Shown here one piece after another: positions 46,601-57,659 of a stretch of DNA of 64,000 nucleotides (positions within the stretch are counted from its first letter, which is position 1; every line of letters begins with the position of its first letter). The translations under genes and the position numbers were made by a program. Where the stretch lies: contig JARHVA010008424.1 in the NCBI GenBank assembly GCA_037957365.1, forward strand, positions 247,001-311,000. Direction: 5' to 3'. This DNA is from Torreya grandis (Eukaryota > Streptophyta > Pinopsida > Cupressales > Taxaceae). Below the pieces are notes generated by a model, which worked only from the letters and a program-made list of their open reading frames with translations, had not been told where the DNA came from and made no database searches.

Positions 46601-48600
46601 TATATTGAAGGGACTACTATAGAATGTGGTATGGCTTGGATAGGTGTGGCACAACTAGCTACATATGATTTTTTATTGGCAACCTCAACCTGTGATATGG
46701 TCATGGTAAAAAAAAATGGTAGGGGTCCAAAAGACAACCTAGGAAGCTCTTGAATATGATTAAAGATACCTTTTATAATCAAGGTGATATAAACATGTTA
46801 TCCTAGGTATTGCATGATGTTCAATGGTACCCATAAATGTATGGAAATCAGATCTAAATACCCCTCCCACCATGTCTTAAATTTGACCTCATGAACTAGG
46901 GTACAACAATCAAGAGTTAAAATTAATTTAATAAATTACTATGTAGGCTAGTAGTTAGTGTCTGGGTGCACCTCTCCTTTAAGGGACTTCGATTGGGTGA
47001 GACATAATAGAAAGATTGATAACTAGTATTAGAAGGTCTAATTAGAATTTGTGTGTCACTTTTAAATATTTCTAAGCAATATCTATACAAAATATTCTAT
47101 CTAATTGAACTACTTATTTTGGTGGATCATGCAATGTGCAATTTTAACTACTCCTTTGGGTATTTACATCACATACTTAGTGGTCTACAAGAATCTATGT
47201 GTGATTCACTCGACTAAGATGTACACTAGTTCATCTTAGATTTACTTAATTAGGATTCCTCTAAACTCCTAAACATATAATTCTCTGACCTCCTAAAGGA
47301 TAGGAGGCATTCTAGTCTTTTAGGGAGTAAGCAAATCATCCCACAAAAACATGCCCAAAGCTTGGGCCATTGCTTAAGTGTTGATGACTATAGTGGTGTT
47401 GGGGATAATACAAATGTTACCATCATTTTAGTGGCCAATAAATATTTGTAAAATATCCCCAAAACTATAGAAGGTAGGTAGTTGAAGTAAGCACTTGACA
47501 TCTATGTTCTAGAATCTATGTGGGAATATAAGAGCAAGTGGTTGCATAACATATACTAGATCTAGTTGGAAGATTTCCTATTATACTTCTCAAAGATAAT
47601 CAAATTGATTTATGTTAGTATATTTGGTCTATAAAAGTGTAATATCAATGCCCATTACTTCCTTCCGAGCATTACTTAGGTTTTGGATGAGCTATGAATG
47701 ATCCACAATATTAAAAAACTATAAATGAGAAACTTTTTACTTTTTTTGCAATATAAATTGTCTTAGATTTGAAACTTTAGTCCATACAATGTTTACAAGA
47801 ATGAAATGTAGACTTGGTTCATAACCTTGTGTCTCTATAGATTTCATGCTTGTTGGTGTCTAGATAAATGCCATGCTGAGTTGTCCTTTCAATATCAATG
47901 TGAATGATGATGTGGAATTTTTTTTTAGGGTAGGTAGTCAAATCAAGTGCTTAATGTCTATGTTTTATAATCATTTTAGGATTGCAAGAGCAAGTGGTTG
48001 TGTAACATCTACTAGATATTATCAAAAGAGTTTCTTTCTACTACTTGAAGATAATAAAATGGCTCTAGCTTAGTATATTTGGTTTTTCTAAGAACAAGAT
48101 CAATGCCCATTACTTCCTTCTAAGCATTGGTCATGTTTTAGATGAGCTACAAATGATCCATGGTATTGGAATATGAGAAATGAGAAATATTTTACTTTAT
48201 ATGTAGTATAAATTAGATCATCTTTGAAACTTTAGCTCATAAAATATATGAAAGAATGAAATGTAGACTTGGTTCATAACCTTGTTCTTTTATATATTTT
48301 GTCCTATTGGTGTCCACATAAATTCCATGTTGAGTTATCCCTTTGATATCAATATGAATGCTAATGTGAAAAATCTTATCCAATCTATAAATTAAGGTAG
48401 TTAGTCATTGACACATGCATCAAGATACACCAGTATATTCTTGGTTATCCATATTAGAGTATGAATGAGTGATGTTGATTGGGCACTATTTTTTTGAAGA
48501 TTAGATTAATCAAACCTTTGATCTAGCATTAATTTCTTGGGGATGATTTTTTTATGGCTGAGATCTTGGATGATGTGACTTGACCATACATTCTTAGACT
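43650..48600 (-). pseudogene. Long unrecognised frame downstream of integrase
   Basis: A minus-strand reading frame of about 4.9 kb can be followed from about 48,600 to about 43,650 in long stretches interrupted mainly by TAG/TAA. The part at 46,530-46,060 reads as a folded-looking protein (V-Y-Q-V-M-I-T-N-M-V-G-D, later F-E-I-Y-K-S-L). The part at 45,945-44,600 is highly charged with heptad-like Leu/Ile/Val spacing (E-E-A-K-R-K, E-K-E-Q-E-K-W), suggesting coiled coils. The upstream part (47,470-48,390) is internally duplicated. It lies after the pol stop and before the 3' LTR, the place where some plant gypsy elements carry env-like or extra genes. No signal peptide or membrane segment is evident. 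Function unknown. Confidence 0.55.
47470..48390. repeat. Tandem duplication, unit about 460 bp
   Basis: Segments 47,470-47,925 and 47,930-48,390 are similar in order and orientation. Shared blocks include AGAGCAAGTGGTTG (47,530 and 47,987), CAATGCCCATTACTTCCTTC (47,648 and 48,101) and TGAAATGTAGACTTGGTTCA (47,802 and 48,257). The duplication falls within the extra frame of the 14.1 kb element. Confidence 0.75.
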
Positions 48601-48720
48601 TAATTTCTTTCTTTGTCTTTTGCTAACACCAATAATGATGAACCTAAATTATTAGACACATGGGTGTCACACACTATAATTATTATCTTGGTTCTAAAAT
48701 ATATTGAAGATATCCTATAT

Positions 48721-48722
<2 letters not shown>

Positions 48723-48809
<87 letters not shown>
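48723..48809. repeat. (AC)n microsatellite, about 43 units
   Basis: An uninterrupted AC dinucleotide run of 87 bp. The open frames crossing it on both strands (Thr-His and Cys-Val repeats) are artefacts of the repeat. It sits just after the end of pol in the 14.1 kb element. Confidence 0.97.
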
Positions 48810-48813
<4 letters not shown>

Positions 48814-48889
48814 AAACACACAAGAAAACATACAAAAATGGGAAATCCTAATCTACTCGATGCTACCTAACACCCACTGATTTAGTATA

Positions 48890-49990
48890 AAGAGATAAAT
48901 TAATATTATTGGTGATAGGACTTAAGCCTATAACCACTCACCCACCCTGGTAAAATATTTCCCTATAGGTCACTCAAAATAATGGTTCCTTGTAGCAATA
49001 TGTCATTTATAATGTAAGTCCCTTTCCACCTAATCTATAGTTTACCTAGAAATTATTTGAAGTGACTATCATATAGTAAAATTGGTTGTTATATGTGAAA
49101 TTACTTATGTTTCAAGTTCTTATCATGCCATGCTTTCTAGATTTTCTTATGAACTTCTTGCATCTAAGATGCCTTGTAGTGATACTCATCCATCCTATTC
49201 AATTAAAAAAGCCTATTTATGAGAGGCTCATGATCCCCTAGTTTTATAACCATTACAATGCATATAATGGGTATGAAGTATTACATAGGCATTACTACTT
49301 CAAGCCCATAGACTAATTGAAATGGAGTAAAACCTATAGCCCTTTTATAGTGCATTTGATAGGCCCAAAGAATCACAAGAATGAAATCTTCCTAATCATC
49401 CTTCTTGAAATCATAGATCTTCATTAAAATCTTTCCCAACACTTTATTAGAAGCCTTAGCTTCATCATTTTCTTGCATATGGTACATATTACTTTCATGA
49501 TGGGAAATCATGAATTTTTTAGTAACATCTTTGATAGTATTTTTTAAGAAGTGTGTCCCTCAATCACTGATGAGATTTATGGGGCATATAAACCTTGTGA
49601 TAGAATTATCATAAAGGAAATTATTTATGTCCTTTACCCCATAGCTGGGAGTAACAACATCTTCAACCTTTTTGGAAAAGTAATTTGTTGCAGTAATAAT
49701 ATATTATGCTTTATTTCATGTACTCAAAGGATTGATGGGTCCTATAAAATTGATGCTCCACTATTCAAAAATTTATTCAACTAAAAAAGGTTATAAGGTA
49801 ATTTCATCTTTATAGTGTGGCTTACCCATTCATTAATACACATCATAATGTTGTGTTACTCTATGTGCATCTTGAAAAAGGTTCAACCACCATAATTCAC
49901 TCTATAATAGTTTCCATGTAGTAGCTTCTTAGGCAAAATGACCTCTTACCATTCCTTGGTGTTCTTCCTATAATAGTTATCGCATTTATG
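48890..49990 (-). pseudogene. Decayed integrase of the 14.1 kb element
   Basis: Minus-strand pieces in order. The zinc-binding end (about 49,985-49,830) shows G-H-F-A, L-W-W, L-F-Q-D-A-H and M-G-K-P. The catalytic core (about 49,780-49,420) shows W-S-I-N-F-I-G-P-I, Y-I-I-T-A-T-N-Y-F and G-T-H-F, with the first Asp changed to Asn. The C-terminal part (about 49,250-49,000) shows A-W-H-D-K-N-L-K and G-K-L-x-I-R-W-K-G-T-Y, the GPY-like module. G-Y-R-L-K at about 48,930 marks the end of pol. Integrase inserts cDNA into the genome. Inactive. Confidence 0.75.
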
Positions 49991-50289
49991 TTTTATAAAT
50001 ACCATACATAGTAATTCATCCTTCCCTAAATGATACAATATTCAATTTATAATAATATATGGCAAGGCTCTAGTGATATACTACTTCTTGTCTAATTCTC
50101 ATTTTTGGTAGTGCATAGATAATACTCCTTGTTTTAAGAAATTAGCAATTTCCTCAAAAGTTTAAAGTATCACATAAACTCTAAATACATGGGCATAAGG
50201 AGAATATTCTTATATTTATTAAGGTTCATCCCCATTTGTGAGTTGATTGAGATGATCTAGCCCAACATTTTCTTTTCCTGGATTGGCGT

Positions 50290-50770
50290 TGATGCAAAAT
50301 TAAAATTCTTGAAAGAGCATCAACCATATTGAAATGCATCCTATGAGCATAGGATTATTGACTAGGTTGTAATTATCTTGATGATATATTTAAAATTCAA
50401 ATTTTATCTCAATAGAATAATGTTAAAATTTATGTAGTGTGAACAATATAATTAATGATTCTCTTTCAGTTATTGTATAACTCTTTTTTTAATCATATAA
50501 TTTTTAGCTTGCAAAATATATGGGGTGGTCTAGTCCACCATCTCCTAGCTATGCAAACACAACATCTACTATGATACCCAAAGCATCAACATGTATATTA
50601 AAGGGCTTTCTCTAATTTGGAAAGATGATAATAGGCACAATGACCAATCATTTCTGTATTTCTATGAAGTTTGCTTAACACTCATAAGTCAAGATAAAGT
50701 TTGTACCTTTACATAATAAATACTCTAGTAGGGATGAAATGGAAGCATATCCCTTGATAAAATTCTAATA
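50290..50770 (-). pseudogene. Decayed gypsy-type RNase H of the 14.1 kb element
   Basis: Reads I-H-V-D-A, then D-H-P-I-Y-F-A-S and T-I-T-E-R-E on the minus strand (about 50,610-50,460), the classic first Asp and Glu motifs of the gypsy RNase H. N-P-G-K-E-N follows near 50,280. It lies immediately after the RT, in the ordinary place. It would remove the RNA strand during reverse transcription. Confidence 0.65.
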
Positions 50771-51430
50771 TTAACCTATGTGGCTTATAAAGTATTTCAC
50801 TTCTATGGATCTGACTGGTGGAGTCATATTAAGAATGATTACAATTTTGGCCTTGTCCACCAAAATCCCTTCACTACACACTATGTGACCTAGCAGGGCA
50901 CTAAAAGGTTTTAAAAATAAACACTTTTTCAAATTTATGGAAATGCAAAGATCTTGATAATGTTTTATCATGAGGTGTACTTTGGAAAAGTGCTATTTAA
51001 ACAAAGAGAAGACTACCCAATCATCTAGATATATTTTCAAGAAGTTGTGAATGAAATCCTTAAACACAGTCACCACTAATCTAAAAAAACTATAGGTGCA
51101 TTATAGAGGCCAAAATGAATTAATTTATATGAAGAGGGTCCCCATTCAATGGAAAATTTTATTATAGATCTATGTTCTTCTGTGATTGGTATTTTATGAT
51201 AGCCACTAAACCCATCCATGAAAGAGTAATCTTCATGACTTGAAATAGATTCTAAAACTTCATCTATGAATGGAATAAAAAATGGAACATTCACACATGT
51301 ATCAATCAAAATTTGATAGTAACCATATAATTTGATCTCCCATGTTTTCTTAGGTTTCACTAAAATGGAATTAACCCAATCTACCTTTTCTATGAGATAG
51401 ATTATACACAATTCCTATATTTTATCTATT
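50771..51430 (-). pseudogene. Decayed reverse transcriptase of the 14.1 kb element
   Basis: Two open pieces with a small gap. Piece 51,411-51,076 reads D-W-V-N-S-I-L-V-K-P-K-K, then P-F-I-D-E-V-L, F-M-D-G-F-S-G-Y-H and the degraded M-P-F-G-L-x-N-A-P motif (H-F-G-L-Y-N-A-P). Piece 50,971-50,771 reads I-N-L-K-K-C and L-L-G-H-I-V-C-S-E-G. The intervening bases keep Y-L-D-D-W. All are hallmark RT motifs in the right order. Clearly RT, clearly dead. Confidence 0.85.
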
Positions 51431-52999
51431 CAACCTTCACTTTCAAATTCATGTTTGGATTCAGCTTATACAACCTTTTCTTGATGGGTCATACACACTC
51501 TTTAATTTTAATATGAATTTCAATTAGGGAAGGATATAATCCTTTAAAATTTTATGGGAAACACATCTTTATAGTATTGCAAGAGTTGCATAGCTTCTAA
51601 AACTTCAGATTTAGTCTAATAGTCACATATATGTACCAATTTAGGAATATTTTTGCTTCTAATTTTTTACACATGATTTTTAAAAGGTTGATTATAAACA
51701 TTTTATTTTTAATCATCATCAAATTCTTGTAGCATTCTTTACTCTTCATGTTCTATAATTTTTATGATGCATAACTTGTCTTCTTCAGTAGGTCCTATGA
51801 CTAGTTCTTGTAATGGTTCTATTTCTCATTTAGGTTCAAACAAATCAGTTTGATCGATATCACCATCATTATTAGAATCTTTATTTTCCTCTTATTCATC
51901 CATTATTTGGTGGAACAACTACATAATATATTTTTATTCTATCTCGGTAGATTTATATCTTTATAGTGTTGTGTTTAGATCATAGGCTACATTATTATAT
52001 GCAGTAGACTCCATCATGGTTCATAAATCCTCTATGCACCCATGGCATAGGAAATCTTTGATTTTGATCAATTCATTATGAGCCACAAGGTTTTCATCTT
52101 CAGACACAAAATTCTATATGAAGTTTCTCTACACTTATGCCCTTGTTTTGTCTCCCTCCTACATTCTTGATGAATATATGAAGCTGATGGTAAAGGGGTA
52201 AGTGTGCAAAGAAAAATATGAACCTATTACTTAGTTGTCACATATTATTCAATCCAAACCTCAAAACATTTTTGGATATGAATTTCAAGACACTCACATT
52301 CCTTAAATTAAGGTTAATTACTTCTGATTAATTATAGTAGTTGAAATATGCTAATCATAAGTTCAAACATATCATCCCAATCAAGCTAATTATCTCTATG
52401 AATTATCCATCATATCACTATAACTCCTTTCAAAATTTAATTCAAGGAATTGACCCACTGACTGATAATAGGAACATGAACTTGTAGGTGTGTAATTAAT
52501 TTATTGATATCCTCAGTTGTATAGTATGAAGGAATTTATCTTTCCATGGTGAAGACCATTCTGATATGTTAGAGTACATGATCGCCATAACCCTAGTTAA
52601 GTAGATGAGTAACTAAGTATCCACTTATATACAAATTTATTTCCCAAAGTAAGGTGTTTTCCTTGGTTGGCTCTAAATAATATTGCATATGATCATATGC
52701 TTCATAAATAAAGTCAATTTTTGAGTGATTTGGGGATTTAGAAAACATGGATGCACAATCTTCTATGACAAAGTCAGGTGATAATGGCTGAGTAAAAACT
52801 AGTTTGGGGTTCCATTATTTATAGGTCTTGAACTATTAATTAAGTAAACACTGCATAAGAGGTTTATTAAGCTCATACAATAAATTATACTTAGTTATGC
52901 ATAGAGTTTTAAAGTTCTCAAAGTTTGGTTTCATCTAACTAGTTTATTATGTGACATAAGGGGAGTCTAGTTTATCCCAAATGATGTATAATTTTTGTA
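51431..52999 (-). other. Decayed spacer between protease and RT
   Basis: By position this is the pol linker of the 14.1 kb element. Acidic and helical fragments appear on the minus strand but none is recognisable. No insertion signature is evident. Confidence 0.3.
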
Positions 53000-53420
53000 C
53001 CTTATGTAAAGGAATGACTATAATATTATCTCCCTAATACATCTATAACTAACTCTACATAGTATTGATAGTCATATGACCATCATATGCCTATTTATTT
53101 CCAATCAGTTTAAGGTAATGAGTTGTTATATTCATATCAATGACTTCAAAGTCAACTTATATGCTCAGTTTTGTGACTTTGATCTTAACATCTTCTAATT
53201 GGATAATGGGTCCAGATATTCCATAGTCTACTAAGTTGAGTTTCACTAGGATAACTAAGAATTGACCATCCAATCACCTTCCATGTAGACCTATAGATCA
53301 TGTTAACTATGATGTGAACATCAAAGATAATATTTATAATTTCATATCTTGTCACTTCAATGTTGATTTGTGCATCTACATCTCATGGATACTTTTTTTT
53401 ACATACCAAACAAGTTTTTT
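53000..53420 (-). pseudogene. Decayed aspartic protease of the 14.1 kb element
   Basis: On the minus strand near 53,360-53,250 the reading Y-E-I-I-N-I-I-F-D-V-H-I-I-V-N-M-I matches the protease active-site pattern (Y-x-I-x-x-V-I-F-D-G-G-S-x-V-N-I-I), with the Asp kept and G-G-S lost. Its place between gag and RT fits. The short motif leaves moderate doubt. Confidence 0.45.
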
Positions 53421-53929
53421 TTATCTTATGTTACCCTCAATGTGCACACTCCAATAAATTATGTAGCAATTTTGTGATGTTTTGAGAAATATATTCATTA
53501 AACAATGTACATAATAGCTTCAGTAAATCTATTAGCATAGTAATAACTCCATCTTAGTGTTTAATGCACACAATCTAACCATATATTTTGTCATATGTTG
53601 TCTTAGCATATCCTTTAGTAGTGGCTTGGTGTTGAATATTTTTTAACATTTGGGAAAATTGATACACGAGCCCATTTTATACATCTTGTTTTGAGTATTT
53701 GTCCTATTTCACTTTCCATATTACCTAGTCCTAAGTCATTTTAAGAGGAGGCAATCCTCTCTCTACATGTTGGTGTCTTGTAACAACAATAAAAAATGCA
53801 TCCTCACTTGGTTTTGCATTCACCATATTAACATTCCTGATGGCCTTTTCCTTTCTTTAATCTTACAAAACAAGATATTCTTATGTCTCAAGCTACTCAT
53901 ATACGCTTGTAATAGGCATAGTAAGATTA

Positions 53930-55250
53930 TATTTGGTGATTCAAAGGATAATTACACTACACATGGTTATATTCTTCACATAATTAACATTTTAAAGGAG
54001 GGCATTGATAGTTATTTCCTCTTCCACCTTGATAACCCCCTCTGTATCCACCCCTAGATCCTCCTCTATTCAATTTATAAACTCTTATATATCCTCCCCA
54101 TTATTGCACTATATTCTAATACTGATGTTGTTGGGTATTATCTCTAATCCCAAATAATTATTATGCAATTAGTGGAGTCCAAGTAGTTTTCTTATGTTGT
54201 ATCATTTTCAAATTCTAAGGTGATGAGTATTTATATTATGATGATGGTAGTATACAAGACAATAAAGGATGGGTCTATCCGTCTAGAACTTGAGGTAGGT
54301 GATGAGGTAAATTTGGAATCCATTATGGATCTACTAATTTACACAACACTTATCAACTTCTAGGCCTAGAATCATATTCTTTACCAAGGACACTTGTTGT
54401 GAAGTGATAATGAATACATTTTTTGTAATATCTTCTTTGAGCTCCTGTAAAGCCCTATAATTATTTTCATCATGATTCTGTGATTTACAAAAACTATAAT
54501 ACAAACTCTATGGGATTTTGACATACTATTATATGAGATGGCACTACATTATTACATACCCTAATACTCTAAAAATTTCATAGAATTCTATCTTTATCTT
54601 AAGATAATTATTCATGAGATGTCCTTATTTCCCACACTCCATGTACCATAGATTCAACTTAGGTTTATCCACTTCATGATATGGTTCCATCCTCTTCATA
54701 TAATCTTGCAATGTATTTTCAATATTATAACCCATTATGGGAGTTTCCCTATAATCTTAAATTTTATCTACCTTAAGAGAAATCGATCTAGCATCTACCT
54801 TAATAGAATATTAGGTATGCACTATAGAAAACCTAATCTTGGAGCATATTCCTTTAACAAACCACATATATTTACTTTATATTCTAAGACAAACTCCACT
54901 TTATTCATAACATCTGATAACCTACACTCATAATCATAGACTAATTCTCCTAACTTCTACCTAATCTCTTTTAGGTCTTGAATAGTTTGAATTTTACATT
55001 TATTGATTTTAAATTATGTAATGAACCACTCCTTAACCTACTATATATTTTTCTTGATGATATATCTATGGTATATAAATTCAAGGCCTCTTCCATTTTG
55101 TACTCTTATTAATTTGTAATTCTTTATAGCCTCATCAGTAATACCCTTATCTTTCCATCTCATTTCACATGTTAGTAAATATCGCTTAGGTTTTGTAGAA
55201 CCATCATATGTCACCAAGTTGACAAATGCTCCTAAATCACCCATATTATA
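53930..55250 (-). pseudogene. Decayed gag of the 14.1 kb element
   Basis: The minus-strand frame at 55,244-55,041 has a gag capsid-like pattern (Y-L-L-T-C...W...K-G-I-T-D-E-A-I-K). At 54,083-54,000 is an Arg/Gly-rich box (R-G-G-S-R-G-G-Y-R-G-G-Y). It is followed at about 53,985-53,940 by C-x-L-C-x4-H, a CCHC knuckle whose last Cys is displaced. RGG boxes and knuckles bind RNA. Stops are mainly Gln-to-stop. Confidence 0.65.
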
Positions 55251-56631
55251 AACTAGTGTTGACGGGATCTATTACATAGCTATTATAGTGGAAGGCTATG
55301 TTATATGTGATCTTGCCTTCATAATAATAATATTTACCTATGCACTGGGAGAGTTTGTCTTCACACTCTAATTTTTTGTATCTGTTCCTTTTCTCTTCTT
55401 AGTGTCAATGAATCCTTGACATTTAAAGCCTTATGAATTGAGTTTATTTCAATTTTAGTACCCCATCAATGCATTTAATCTAAAAATAGACCTTCTTAGC
55501 TGCTATCTACTTGTCCTTCTAGGTTAAAACATTTACTAAAATATAACAAATTGGGCTGTAGGGACATGTAATCTTACAGTGAATGATTCTTTCCTATGAC
55601 TTCTTCTCCTTCTAATCTCAAATATGAAATTATTATGTGACATTATCCTATTTCTTTATTTAATACTTAATGTACTTATTTGAATAATACACATTCTTAT
55701 AATTGTGTACTACATCTATCATCTCACTGATCTATATCTATATTTTTATCATTTTCATCTTCAAACATCTCTTCTTCCTCTCATTCTATGTCACTTCTTT
55801 CTTTTTACCGGCATTCATCTTCTTATTTCATCTCATATTCCTTCATATTGAATTATTTTTCTCTTTATTCTCATTTATAATGTGTTCCTACTCATTCTTC
55901 TTCTATTTTACTACTACTCTTAACTCTACTCGTAGCTACTTGGGTATTTTTCTATTTACTCCATTTATTTTGTTATCACAGCTCAAGTTCTGAATCTAGA
56001 CTCTTCTTTTGACTCTTCATCCCTCATGTCTCCTTTTTGGATTTAAGTTCAAGCCTTATTTACTCATCTAATCATCATTCACTATTATATCACACACACA
56101 CACCCATATGCCACAAATGACTACTCCATATTGGTTAAAGTAGGTACCATGGCTTTATGCACAAACAACATCTTCACTAGGATAGGTAGTCGTTATAAAA
56201 ATTTCCCTCAAATTACTCTAATTAATAAGTCCATAGATTCAAAATATATGTATCCTTGCACTAAAAACATAGTTCTATATTTGTATACTATAGTAGCAAC
56301 CCAGTGATCTATTTCTCTTATCCAGTCGATTTCTAATCTATATAATTGATATATCTTTTCTTTAGTCTAGATTATAGTTTCTTCCATCCTTGGGTTAGAT
56401 AAATAATATTCCAACCATGGTAACCAATTATCTATCAACTCATGTAACTCACACTATAAAATTTAATGAATTTATCCATAAATATGACCTCAAATGATTT
56501 CCTTTATTGTAATATTAGTCTTTTCTTATTCTTCTTCTACAAAATTGCATATCCTTTGGTCCAACAATATCTCAATATCTCTCTACCCTGGTAACCATCT
56601 TAGTATAATTTCCTACAAAAGGAGTTCTACA
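55251..56631 (-). other. Leader of the 14.1 kb element, no gene
   Basis: Lies between the 5' LTR/PBS and gag. Pyrimidine-rich plus strand (Phe/Ser/Leu frames such as 55,703-55,993) without family resemblance. A short CA run occurs at 56,092-56,103. No upstream ORF that I trust. Confidence 0.3.
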
Positions 56632-56643
56632 CTCACTATACCA
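56632..56643 (-). other. Primer binding site of the 14.1 kb element
   Basis: The coding strand reads TGGTATAGTGAG one base from the LTR end TAACA. It resembles the initiator-Met site TGGTATCAGAGC used by many plant LTR elements, with a few mismatches. It helps fix the LTR start at 56,645. Confidence 0.5.
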
Positions 56644-56644
56644 T

Positions 56645-57183
56645 TGTTAGCATAGGTTCTTGAATCATTATAAAATGGTAAGGATGAGGATAGTTATGAG
56701 ATACTTCATGTGCATAGAATAATATATCATAAAAGACAAGAATTTAGATGATAAAAACATAAGAAGCATTAATTATTCTACATTATTAAGGAATTAATAA
56801 AAACCAATATTTTATAAACTAAGATAATGCATTTAGAAGAGTTTATATATAAATTAAAATAAAAATTACACATGATAACACACATAAGGAACGTAATAGG
56901 AAATCATGTAGGTAACCATAACTAGACAATTTTTATTAAATTCTTCTAAAAAATGGAACCCCATTCTTCTTAAAAATAAAAGTATATATAGATATCTACA
57001 GTCTATGACTATTCACCTTTTTCTCATACTTGGTGCCAAAAGTGGAACCTCTTCATTTACTAGCCTATTAAAAGTCGTGAAGATAAGATACAATAAACTA
57101 TACAATGATAAAATGAGTGAATAATGCATGAATATTAGACAATTATCCTATGTAGATTTACAATCCACATTATTATACAAATA
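56645..57183 (-). repeat. 5' LTR of the 14.1 kb element
   Basis: Direct repeat of 43,050-43,585, starting TGTTAGCATAGG and ending ACAAATA (decayed from ...CA). About 539 bp. Confidence 0.8.
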
Positions 57184-57188
57184 GTCCC
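57184..57188. repeat. Target-site duplication (right), GTCCC
   Basis: Decayed partner of TTACC at 43,045-43,049. The frame of element A resumes immediately after it. Confidence 0.45.
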
Positions 57189-57330
57189 AAACAATATGGA
57201 TAACTTTGGGGTATTTGAGGATGATCAGTAGATTGTAAACATTATGAATAACTCTAGAGCATTTGAGTCCTAGGTAATAAATGGAAAGGATGTTAAACCT
57301 ATGAGCATAGAATATATTGGATAATATTAT
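57189..57330 (+). pseudogene. Element A polyprotein, continuation after the insertion
   Basis: Reads N-N-M-D-N-F-G-V-F-E-D-D-Q then I-V-N-I-M and A-F-E-S. This parallels element B at 63,619-63,700 (D-N-V-K-K-F...V-F-D-D-D-Q...F-E-S) and the young element's D-N-V-T-N-W-Q-V-F-E-S-D-Q. This is the linker between archaeal-type RNase H and RT. Similarity to B fades after about 57,310 and no RT follows, so A is truncated or deleted here. Confidence 0.65.
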
Positions 57331-57659
57331 TTATTATATTTGAATAAAATCATATTCTTATGGGGATGGTCTCTATTATACCCAACATTCCCCTTCTTTC
57401 CATAAGAAATGGGAACCCACTTTTTTCAAATTATTGTCTTGATTATGAGCCCCCTCTTCTATGTGTTTTTTAAGATTCTAGGAAAAGATCATGATTCGGC
57501 CTTTTATACTTTGGAAAAGATGACATTAGTATTGTGGTTCTATAGAATAAATATTTTATTCTATCAGCTTCGTTACTTTGAGATAATTATTATGAATTTA
57601 TGTTTTCATGGTCTAACTTTGTTATCCTCTTGGGACTTTTGTCACATACCTATCTATGT
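57331..57659. other. Transition stretch, no recognised gene
   Basis: A 138-codon frame begins at 57,409 but is hydrophobic, has no family resemblance and runs into the adjacent CCTTTG-type repeat, so I do not call it a gene. Confidence 0.3.

Larger units (their letters stand above)
43050..57183 (-). mobile_element. Old 14.1 kb Ty3/gypsy element nested in element A
   Basis: Bounded by about 0.54 kb LTRs in direct orientation. On the minus strand it runs LTR, PBS of initiator-Met type, leader, gag with RGG repeats and zinc-knuckle remains, protease, RT, gypsy RNase H, integrase with GPY-like end, then a long additional frame, then LTR. All frames carry many stops. Its single RNase H lies after the RT in the usual place, so it belongs to a different lineage from the young element and from A/B. 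The RT/integrase wording resembles gypsy elements common in conifers and ferns, by memory only. Confidence 0.85.

Noticed and set aside
48400..48600. Y-L-D-A-C reading that resembles an RT catalytic box
   Set aside because: No other RT motif surrounds it, and a clear RT for the same element lies at 50,771-51,430.
48600..48870. Cys-Val and Thr-His repeat proteins
   Set aside because: Translation of an AC microsatellite.
55703..55993. 96-codon Phe/Ser/Leu-rich plus-strand frame suggesting a membrane protein
   Set aside because: Pyrimidine-rich DNA reads as hydrophobic residues by default. It lies antisense in the leader of the 14.1 kb element.
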